Below are positions 1 to 5,589 of a DNA stretch of 7,191 bases, in pieces. The DNA comes from Actinomycetota bacterium. Lineage in GTDB: Bacteria > Actinomycetota > CADDZG01 > JAHWKV01. The first letter of the stretch is position 1; each line of letters starts with the position of its first letter. A program made the translations under genes and the position numbers. The DNA is taken from the NCBI GenBank assembly GCA_019347725.1, contig JAHWKV010000044.1, positions 1 through 7,191 on the forward strand, read 5' to 3'. The notes under the pieces were generated by a model. It searched no databases and had not been told where the DNA came from. It worked only from the letters and a program-made list of their open reading frames with translations.

Positions 1-1
1 C

Positions 2-136
2 GTCGGTGTGCCCGAAGGCGCGGACTACCCGCACGGAGTGAACCAGAAGGGTAAAACGGACGCCGAAGAGGACGACAACGTCAACACGGGGGAAGGCGGC
101 GGCTCCCAGGCCGGCCTCAACGTCCCCGGTAGCTAA
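2..136 (+). CDS. C-terminal end of an unrecognised protein (5' truncated by window edge)
   Basis: The frame is open from the window edge to TAA at 134-136 and gives 44 residues. The tail is acidic and Gly/Asn/Ser-rich: it contains YPHGVNQKGK, an acidic run (DAEEDD), then GEGGGSQ, and ends in NVPGS. Codon use is GC-rich at the third position, as in the intact genes here. No catalytic motif, membrane segment or anchor signal is visible, and I do not recognise the family. The composition suggests a flexible hydrophilic end, possibly of an exported protein. The stop is only about 30 bases before the left end of an insertion sequence, so the IS landed just downstream of this gene and did not cut it. 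No convincing terminator hairpin is visible in between. Confidence 0.55.
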   Translation, partial: VGVPEGADYPHGVNQKGKTDAEEDDNVNTGEGGGSQAGLNVPGS

Positions 137-166
137 GACCCGGGAGCCGCAGGACGCAAGCCGGTG

Positions 167-190
167 GGGTCCCAAAAGTTAGATTTCCCG
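167..190 (+). repeat. Left terminal inverted repeat of the IS
   Basis: The 24 bases starting GGGTCCCAAAA match the reverse complement of 1283-1306 at 20 of 24 positions, with the first 11 identical. The repeat lies just beyond the end of the transposase reading region, as expected for an IS terminus. Confidence 0.75.
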
Positions 191-192
191 CC

Positions 193-1288
193 TCAAGCAG
201 CTTCTCATACTCATAAATCAACCCGCCGAGGACATTTCGATGAATTCAATCGAGCCGCACCCTGGCACTCCGGCGGGTCACTTCGTGACTCGGTTTTATT
301 AAGGTCTAGGCCCCTATGGGGCCGAGCGGAATCATAGTGCTCGATATAGTCCCGCAACCCCGCTCAGCGCGGCGTCGGCTGCGTATCAGGATCCAGTCCA
401 AGCATTCGGTTCGTGCGGTCAGCACCCATCGTTCAGCGAACGCATTCGCCCGAGGCGACCGATATGGAGCGCGTATGATCTTGATACCTTCCCCCGAAAA
501 CACCCCATCGAAGGAACCGGGGAATTTGGATTCTCGGTCATGGATGAGATATCGCATAGGAGCCGAGTCGTCGTCCCGAACGATCATCAGGTTCCGTGTC
601 TGCTGGTCACCCACACCGAATCGGGATGGCCGGTGACCCCCTGCACCTTACGGGTGGAAAGCTCGATGAAGAACAGGACGTACAGGGTCTTGAGCCGGAC
701 GGTCTCGACGGTGAAGAAGTCGCAAGCGATAATCCTGTGCGCCTGTGCGCGTAGAAACCCTGACCAGCTCGGCCCCTCCCGGCGAGGAGCCGGCTTCAAC
801 CCATGAGCGTTAAGAATGCGCTGAACGCTGCTGTTGCCTACTCGGATGCCGAGCTTCTTAAGCTCGCCTTGGATGCGCATGTATACCCAGCGCGGATTCT
901 CCCGAGCCAAACGAACGACCGCTTCGACAACCGAAGGATTAAGAGGGGGCCGGCCCAGCTTTCCGCCCTTGCGACACGTCCATTTACGCGCGACCAGCTC
1001 CCGGTGCCGGCGCACCAGGGTCTGCGGCGTCACGCAGAAGCTGGACCACCGCTGTCTGGGTAGCAGGCGACTGGCCGCCGCCAAGAAGGTTCGATCGCGC
1101 TTCCGCAAGTCCGGGCGAGCTACTTGGTGACGCAGGATGCGCATCTGATGGCGAAGAACAACTATCTCAAGGTTCCGGAAGCCTCCCCGGTCGGCGCGGG
1201 TGAGCAGCCCAATGAAAGCGCGAAATAGAGGAAGCACATCGAGAGGAACATGGGCCGGGAGGGTATTGAGGAGGCCTAGGTTCGGCAA
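193..1288 (-). pseudogene. Transposase (HTH plus integrase catalytic core), frameshifted
   Basis: Encodes a DDE integrase-core transposase in pieces. The first piece (1288 down to about 606) has an N-terminal helical region (LEIVVLRHQMRIL), a helix-turn-helix region (TPQTLVRRHRELV, then GRPPLNPSVVEAVVRLAREN) and the first catalytic Asp in IIACDFFTVETV. The second piece (about 614-306) has the second Asp in LIHDRESKF and the Glu in NAFAERW, 35 residues later, so the D,D-35-E triad can still be read. One-base losses explain the breaks near 606 (before QQTRNL) and near 358 (before LRDYIEHYDSARPHRG). A further break lies between about 200 and 240, after which GGLIYEYE, typical of the family's C-terminus, appears. 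The first open frame starts at a TTG inside the right inverted repeat; a GTG at 1235-1237 is a likelier natural start. At least three frameshifts make this a pseudogene. Confidence 0.85.
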
Positions 1289-1306
1289 ATCGGAATTTTG
1301 GGACCC
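1283..1306 (-). repeat. Right terminal inverted repeat of the IS
   Basis: The reverse complement begins GGGTCCCAAAA and pairs with 167-190 at 20 of 24 positions. It overlaps the 5' end of the transposase open frame, one reason to doubt the TTG start at 1288. Confidence 0.75.
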
Positions 1307-1463
1307 GACAGGGTGGAAAGGCTTGCATTCGAAGCCGCTGAGCCACTTAAAACGCCTACCCCTCAGCTGCAGAGTAGGCCGGAAAGCGAATCATCCCGTA
1401 TCCACCTCGTGGCGGTCGGTGCCAAACAATCCTACGCGCCACGCGGCTTGCGGAAAAGAGGTG

Positions 1464-2489
1464 TCAGGATGCTCCTGCGGCCCACACGCCGTGCGGGCGG
1501 TTCCCCACAGCTACTGCGCCGACTCTCTCCCGCGTATCCGTGCGATACACCAGCAGCTCACCGTTGGTGTGATCGGCGACGGCGGCCAGCTCACCGTCAG
1601 GGGTGATGGCGACGTGGTGCGGTGCGCCCGGCAGATCGATTGTGTCCAGCAACCGCAAAGTGGCGGTGTCCACGACGAACAGCTCTGCGGTGCCGTGGTC
1701 GGTGATCCACACTTCGGCGCCATCGGGCGTGAACGCCAGGTGGTGCGCTTCGACTCCGAGCTCCCTGCTATCTACGACCTCGTCTCCGTCCAGCACCAGC
1801 AACCGGCCGTTCCAATCGGTGACCCACAACCGCCCGTCCGGAGAGAACAGCAGGTCGTGAGGAGCGTGACCAGTGGAAACGTAACGGTCGACCTCGCCAT
1901 CCTCCACGTCGATAACCGCCAGGTCTTCCGTTCCGTTCATCGTCACCCAGGCGGTGGAGCCGCCGGGCTGAACCGCGAGGTCGTGCGGCTCCCCTCGAAG
2001 CTGTACCCTGGGCCCTGCCTCACCCGAGAACGTCACGTAATCGATCCGCCGTCCCGCCTCGTTGGCGACCAAGAACCACCGATCGGTTGCCTTGACGTCG
2101 TGTGGGCGGTTGCCCAGAGTCGCTATCCGAACCTGCTGGTCTACGATCAGTGCCAGATCCACCGTGCCGTAAAGGCTGGTGGCGGCGGTGCCGTCTGGCG
2201 CGACCGTGATGTTGTGCGGCGGACCCGGCAGGTCATGCGACTCGAGGATCTCGCCGGCTTCCAGGTCGACCAGCACGGCCCGGTTGGCACCCTCCACCGC
2301 GACCCATACGAGGTTCCGGCGGGCCTGCTGCTCGGGCTGCGGGCTCTGGCGGCTCCCGACGCCGGTTGCCCGAGGGCTGGCCGGGGATTTTCCGCCGGGA
2401 TCTGCACCCTCGGTAACCTCGCCTGGGGCGCATGCCGCTGCCCACAGGGAAAGCGTGAAGAGACCTGCAACCAAGCGCGCCCACGTCAT
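1464..2489 (-). CDS. Seven-bladed beta-propeller (YVTN/NHL-like) lipoprotein
   Basis: A 341-residue protein predicted to be exported and lipid-anchored. Residues 1-19 form a short signal peptide ending in AAAC, a plausible lipobox with Cys20 as the lipidated residue. Residues 21-58 are a Pro/Gly/Gln-rich linker. The rest is seven repeats of about 40 residues, each with a PH element often followed five residues later by PDG (PPHNITVAPDG, APHDLLFSPDG, APHHVAITPDG). The His residues fall at 92, 130, 169, 211, 249, 291 and 333. This pattern is typical of YVTN/40-residue beta-propellers, usually extracytoplasmic binding or scaffold modules; no enzymatic residues can be assigned. The ATG is chosen because GGGAGGA lies 11 bases upstream (2501-2507), with a second AGGAGG further up. 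It stands alone on its strand: the next upstream sequence is decayed, and the dead IS lies about 160 bases downstream. The substrate is unknown. An unbroken frame among debris suggests it is functional. Confidence 0.88.
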   Translation of the reverse strand: MTWARLVAGLFTLSLWAAACAPGEVTEGADPGGKSPASPRATGVGSRQSPQPEQQARRNLVWVAVEGANRAVLVDLEAGEILESHDLPGPPHNITVAPDGTAATSLYGTVDLALIVDQQVRIATLGNRPHDVKATDRWFLVANEAGRRIDYVTFSGEAGPRVQLRGEPHDLAVQPGGSTAWVTMNGTEDLAVIDVEDGEVDRYVSTGHAPHDLLFSPDGRLWVTDWNGRLLVLDGDEVVDSRELGVEAHHLAFTPDGAEVWITDHGTAELFVVDTATLRLLDTIDLPGAPHHVAITPDGELAAVADHTNGELLVYRTDTRERVGAVAVGNRPHGVWAAGAS

Positions 2490-2960
2490 CGCCTTAGCGG
2501 TCCTCCCGAATACCTCCTCGTAGGTTCAGTCCGTGACCTTGCCGTCACGGAACGTTGCCTTGATGAGTCGATTTGCCGTTGCTCCGGACCGGCGGGAGAC
2601 GGCTCGCAGAATTTCGGTGAACCGGATGGAAAGGATTGGGCCGGTGGCCGAATGGTGGATGATTGAGCCTCCTTGCGGTTCGACCGCTCCGAAAGAATGT
2701 CCCCCGGATCCCCGGGCGCCAGACCGCAGACACGCAGCTTGCGCCCCGAACGGGTTGGTCCAGCTCGGTGGGTGGTGCTAACATCCATCGTTAGCTGGCG
2801 GGCTCCCCCCACCTTTAGGACAGCGCTGATTACGAGGCAGCGGCGCAATCGAGGCTACGGGCCGTCTCCCACCGGGTCCAGTCTTCGATGCGCAAGGTAA
2901 GATATAAAAGTCTCGGCGACATGTCCATCCAGATCGCGCCCGCGCAAAATGTATCGGACT
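2490..2960. other. Gene-poor stretch with a start-less minus-strand frame
   Basis: No convincing gene. On the minus strand a frame is open from about 2775 to TGA at 2526-2528, ending in RFTEILRAVSRRSG and KATFRDGKVTD, just upstream of the propeller gene. It has no ATG, GTG or TTG start and I do not recognise it. The opposite strand carries an equally long open frame (2533-2781), so one is probably a shadow of the other, or both are chance in GC-rich DNA. The propeller gene's ribosome-binding site lies at 2501-2518; I see no strong promoter for it. From 2778 upward the minus strand leads into a transposase remnant. Confidence 0.35.
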
Positions 2961-3068
2961 CTGCCGCAGGATCGCCATCTCAACGTCATTGTGAGCGCCG
3001 GATCGGAGGCGACCGAACAAGAGCCGTAACATCCGGCCGACTATTACATAAAGAGAGGTAACGGCCAT
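2961..3068 (-). pseudogene. N-terminal remnant of a second integrase-type transposase
   Basis: Thirty-six residues starting at the ATG at 3066-3068 (MAVTSLYVIVGRMLRLLFGR, then NDVEMAILRQ). They resemble the N-terminus of integrase-core transposases, including the one at 193-1288, which has NLEIVVLRHQ at the equivalent place. After ILRQ the frame stays open but stops resembling the family, and no HTH or DDE residues follow. This is a truncated scrap. An alternative is an unrelated small membrane-associated peptide, but the D/N-x-E-[IM]-x-x-LR-[HQ] signature favours the transposase reading. Confidence 0.5.
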
Positions 3069-3333
3069 CAGGCAATTATCGCTGTCGGCCAAGTTTTTTG
3101 AACCTTACGGGACATACGAAGGCTCCGCACCGACATCTCGTTGAGCCAACGGGACCTGTGGAACCATGCTTTCGTTTCGCACCCAGGACAGGTTCACAAC
3201 TTATCTAGGTGACGGATCCGGTCCACGGCGCCCTCTACTTCCTCGGCAGATGCCCATGTAGTGCCCCCGTGAGCCTCGACATTTTAGCGTGGCCTTTGAG
3301 TCGGCCTCCAACCAGGACAACAGATTCAGCTCT
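3069..3333. other. Intergenic/decayed DNA, no gene recognised
   Basis: Neither strand shows a frame with a good start, ribosome-binding site and recognisable motif. A plus-strand frame beginning at 3209 runs through it but has no family signature. If the TGA at 3334-3336 is ignored, the minus-strand frame of the next feature continues here for about 35 codons (ESVVLVGGRLKGHAKMSRL) before TAG, which may mean the decayed gene was once longer. Confidence 0.3.
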
Positions 3334-3540
3334 TCAGGGATGCCTTCCCTTGAAGTATCGCCGGATGCCGCTAATCAGTTCCTGCGGCTCACGGAATTCA
3401 TTCTTGAATCCGCGCCTGAACGGCAGCGGCGTGCCCAATCCCTCGCATGCCTCCTGCAGGATCTCTTCAAGGCCCTTGCGTGCCTTCGAACTTAGGCAGT
3501 TGTAGGGTTTTTCATAACGGTAATTCTGGCGATCGCCTGG
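3334..3540 (-). pseudogene. Start-less 68-codon frame, possible gene fragment of unknown family
   Basis: The minus strand is open from just after an in-frame TGA at 3541-3543, which lies inside the 32-bp tandem repeat, down to TGA at 3334-3336. The translation has protein-like composition (KARKGLEEILQEACEGLG, then FRRGFKNEFREPQELISGIR and RYFKGRHP). About 70% of its third codon positions are G or C. There is no ATG, GTG or TTG near its 5' end, so as it stands it cannot be a complete gene. I read it as a decapitated fragment, perhaps separated from its start by the duplication at 3531-3594. I do not recognise the family. A competing plus-strand frame at 3289-3495 (GTG start, no ribosome-binding site) overlaps it, so the strand choice is uncertain. 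Confidence 0.3.
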
Positions 3541-3594
3541 TCAAGGCGAACAAGTGTTTTCTGATCGCCTGGTCAAGGCGAACAAGTGTTTTCT
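3531..3594 (+). repeat. Perfect 32-bp tandem duplication, each unit with a small hairpin
   Basis: Two identical head-to-tail 32-bp units (3531-3562 and 3563-3594), followed by GATGGCG, which starts like a third copy. Each unit begins GATCGCCTGG and ends GTGTTTTCT. Each contains the inverted repeat TCGCC-7 nt-GGCGA. The unit length is not a multiple of three, so it would shift any frame running through it. It lies 46 bases past the stop of the HMA-CcdA gene. Possible readings are paired protein-binding sites, RNA hairpins at the mRNA 3' end, or a recent slippage duplication. Confidence 0.8.
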
Positions 3595-3639
3595 GATGGC
3601 GGAGGTTTTTGGAGTTGCAGCAGCCGCCGTAAACCGTCG

Positions 3640-4740
3640 CTAAACCGGGTAGAGGCCAGCGAAGAAGTTCGCAAAGCTGGCCAGCGCAACGAACCACACC
3701 CCCACACCCACCAGCAAGGCACCTCCCCACTTCTTGATGGCTGGTGCGCTCATCTCGATTCGCTTAACGGTTGCCTCCTGTGCCCGTGCCGCGACGAAGG
3801 CCGCGCCGAACATCAGCGTCATGATGACCAGTGCCGCCACGGCAAAGGCAAGGAATGCCGCGGCGAATCCCCCGTTTACCAAAGCTTGTCCCGCCAGACC
3901 GGCCAGTATCGGTCCAGTTCAGCCAAACCCCGCCAGCAGGTAAAAGAAGCCGAACGCGGCAAAGCCGGTCACCGGATGCCTGCGGCGCAATCCCGCCTGA
4001 GCCCGGTCGAGGCGCTTGGTTACATGCTCCACGGAGCGAAATGATGTGCCGGCCAAGACGCCAAGCTGAATCAGTCCCAAGGTGATCAGACCGGCGCCGA
4101 CCGTGATTCTAAGCGCGATTCCGACAGTGCTGGTAAAGGTGACGCTGCCGGCAAAGGCGCCGCCGCCGAGGGCTACCAAGGCGCCGAACAGCACCAGGAA
4201 ACCTGCTGCACCGGCGGCCAGAGCCAGCGCGAAGGGCAGTGGTCTGCCGCCGGCTTTGGTTGCCCGGCCGGCTCCCCCCACCTGGCGGGACAGCAGGGTG
4301 ACCAGCAAAGGAAATGAGCAAGGTGCAAAGAAGGAGGCGATCCCGGCCCCCGCTGCCAGGGCCAGCAAACCGGGGCCATCAACTGCCGGCAAATCGAAGC
4401 GTGGATACAGCTCGTAGCCGGCGTAACCGGCCAGTGCGGTGACGACTACGGCCAAAGTCAGCAGGCCGTAGGGCAACCACCGACCAGCAGTTTTAGCAGC
4501 GTTCGGCGCCGCTGTGCGCTCGTTTTGCGTAGAGTCCTTGACCGAAAAGCCGGCTTCGGCCAGCCGCCCGGCGATGGCTTCGGGGTTGACCTCACTTTCG
4601 GTAAACGACACAACCACGGTGTTGGTCCCCTCGTCGGGCTCGACCTCGGTTACTCCTGTCAGCCGGCCGAGTTCCTTACGAATGGCTGCCGAGCAGCTTT
4701 TGCAGCGGATGTCTTGGACTTCAAAGGTCCTGCGCGCCAT
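3640..4740 (-). CDS. HMA domain-CcdA/DsbD-like membrane protein, probable selenoprotein (Sec274)
   Basis: Read through one UGA (3919-3921), this is a 366-residue protein ending in TAG at 3640-3642. Residues 1-68 are a heavy-metal-associated domain with the metal-binding pair Cys13-x-x-Cys16 in DIRCKSC. A linker and one extra membrane segment (about 89-109) follow, then a six-helix CcdA-like domain: helices about 122-150, 168-194, 206-230, 256-285, 289-317 and 338-362. The first redox Cys is in FFAPCSFP (Cys141). Codon 274 is UGA, in GFG-U-TGPILAGL, where CcdA proteins carry the second redox Cys of the TPC-x-GP type motif. Known relatives pass electrons from cytoplasmic thioredoxin outward, or accompany metal-resistance genes. 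The frame is otherwise intact and family-like on both sides. A MerR-type promoter lies directly upstream, with the ATG at about the predicted transcript start and no ribosome-binding site, so leaderless translation is likely. The alternative is a nonsense mutation of a Cys codon. Confidence 0.8.
3891..3906 (-). promoter_or_regulatory. Candidate bacterial SECIS element for UGA 274
   Basis: On the minus strand, 18 bases after the UGA, the mRNA reads GGUCUG. It can fold as G-C, C-G, C-G closing a GGUCU loop (3896-3900). One bulged G (at 3904) lies below, then U-G and C-G pairs. The E. coli fdhF element, as I recall it, also has its GGUCUG 18 bases after the UGA, with a bulged base (U) below a short G-C stem. 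The bulged base differs here. A longer competing fold (the 8-bp stem of 3894-3901 with 3910-3917) also exists. Position, loop sequence and bulge fit established requirements for SelB-dependent recoding; function is inferred. Confidence 0.6.
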
Positions 4741-4746
4741 GCGGAC

Positions 4747-4778
4747 ATGCTAAGGGTTCCATTCGAATGGAATGTCAA
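4747..4778 (-). promoter_or_regulatory. MerR-family operator-promoter for the HMA-CcdA gene
   Basis: On the minus strand there is a perfect -35 TTGACA (4773-4778) and a 20-base spacer, then TAGCAT (4747-4752) as the -10. The spacer begins with a 16-bp perfect palindrome, TTCCATTCGAATGGAA (4757-4772), directly abutting the -35. An overlong 19-20 bp spacer with a dyad next to the -35 is the hallmark of MerR, ZntR and CueR activated promoters. The predicted transcript start falls at about 4740, the A of the ATG. The likely regulator is the MerR-family gene at 5590-5985. Confidence 0.82.
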
Positions 4779-4827
4779 GCGTATCGAGACGGCGCTCCGG
4801 TGCTCTTCCCGGTTCGATTGGGCCGGG

Positions 4828-5439
4828 TTGTGCAGAGCAGTGGCCACCTTCGCAGTTGCGGCCTTGTTGGTCTTGGGGAGTTGCAATGGAGGGGATCCCG
4901 AGATCGCACCGTCGCCCCCTGGCTCAGGGGAGAAGGAAGCTGCGGGCGAGGGCCCGACCGACGGTGGCATGGACATGAGCGCCGGGGCACCACGAGTGCC
5001 GCCGGTTTTCGGCTACTACGAGGGCGAACCGGTCTTTTTCTCATACACACCGAGGTCTCCGACGCCGTCATCGGCGGGACGCTGGACACCGTGATGGATT
5101 CACCGGTACCCGTGGTCGCCAGCCTGGCCAAGGTCCCCGACGAGCTTCTTTCGCCCGTTTATGTGTTTGATAATGGCGCGACTCCCGGCAACACGCCATT
5201 CGGACCCCTGGGGCTTTCAGCCAGATGTGTTTGCGACCGCGCCCGGCGACGATGACTACACGCCTTTGCGCAAGCTGATTATGGTGACGTGGACCGATGA
5301 GTCCGAAGCCCGCGGGCTTAACTCGGCGAAGCAGGTTGCCGACGCGGAGCGTTCGGGTGAGGTGCAGCTTGATGATCCCGGCCCTGGTCGTCAATATCCC
5401 ACTTTTGACCTGGCCCGGCGCCCTTCGATAGCCGGCTAG
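4828..5439 (+). pseudogene. Secreted lipoprotein (DUF7482-like), two offsetting frameshifts
   Basis: The product would be a cell-surface lipoprotein of about 200 residues with unknown function. From a TTG at 4828 (GTG at 4840 is an alternative; neither has a good ribosome-binding site) comes a signal peptide with lipobox LGSC and a Gly/Pro/Glu-rich linker. Then follow GYYEGEPVFF and, one frame over, IHTEVSDAVIGGTLD, a stretch containing VPVVASLAKVPDE, and VYVFDNGATPGNTPFGPLG. Back in the original frame come FQPDVFATAPGDDDYTPLR and VTWTDESEAR, ending at TAG 5437-5439. These match, from memory, an actinobacterial extracytoplasmic family annotated DUF7482. The first break is at 5039-5042, where two extra bases (TC doubled) would restore VFFIHTE. 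The second is an extra C at 5214. Together they add three bases, so the ends share a frame. The gene is divergent from HMA-CcdA and followed by merR. It is either genuinely inactivated or carries assembly indels. Confidence 0.75.
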
Positions 5440-5589
5440 GAGGTCACGGTCGCGATACCGAGTGTTATGCAGCTTTCAGAATCTATAGTGGAGTGTGAGC
5501 AGAAACTCCCGCGGTGCCGGGTGTTGAAGTCACAGCGAACTAGAAGTTCTGGAGCACTGCACTGGCCAAGGCTACCGAGGGTTTGATGG

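Larger units (their letters stand above)
167..1306 (-). mobile_element. Degenerate insertion sequence with integrase-type DDE transposase, about 1140 bp
   Basis: The element is bounded by imperfect terminal inverted repeats that share GGGTCCCAAAA at 167-177 and its reverse complement at 1296-1306. It holds a single transposase region on the minus strand filling nearly the whole length. The architecture (short element, one HTH plus DDE integrase protein, GG-starting inverted repeats) fits IS481-like or related integrase-core elements. I cannot name the exact ISfinder family from sequence alone. No clear target-site duplication is visible: the outward flanks are GGTG on the left and GACA on the right. 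The transposase is frameshifted several times, so the copy should be unable to move by itself. Confidence 0.75.

Noticed and set aside
1361..1384. Hairpin CCTAC...GTAGG downstream of the propeller gene
   Set aside because: Only 5 clean base pairs, no T-run on the gene's strand, and no support as a terminator.
1313..1400. tRNA-like look (TTCGAAG next to GC-rich arms)
   Set aside because: The bases flanking TTCGAA do not form a 5-bp T-stem on either strand and no acceptor stem closes.
1200..2666. Long 488-codon plus-strand open frame
   Set aside because: It is antisense to the propeller lipoprotein, whose repeats, signal peptide and ribosome-binding site are clear. Its composition (many Arg, Val, Gln, no motif) is that of a GC-rich shadow frame.
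2533..2781. Plus-strand 82-codon open frame
   Set aside because: No ribosome-binding site and no recognisable motif, and an equally long antisense frame overlaps it.
3531..3594. Possible minimal CRISPR array
   Set aside because: The 32-bp units are directly adjacent with no spacer between them, there are only two, and no cas gene is present.
3919..4740. HMA-CcdA protein ending at codon 273 as a normal short gene
   Set aside because: It would end in the middle of the fourth CcdA helix, missing the second redox residue and the last two helices, while the same frame codes for exactly those parts after the UGA.
5030..5045. Programmed -1 frameshift at C TTT TTC in the lipoprotein gene
   Set aside because: A second, opposite shift would be needed about 170 bases later, no stimulatory structure was seen, and the family sequence is restored better by removing a doubled TC.
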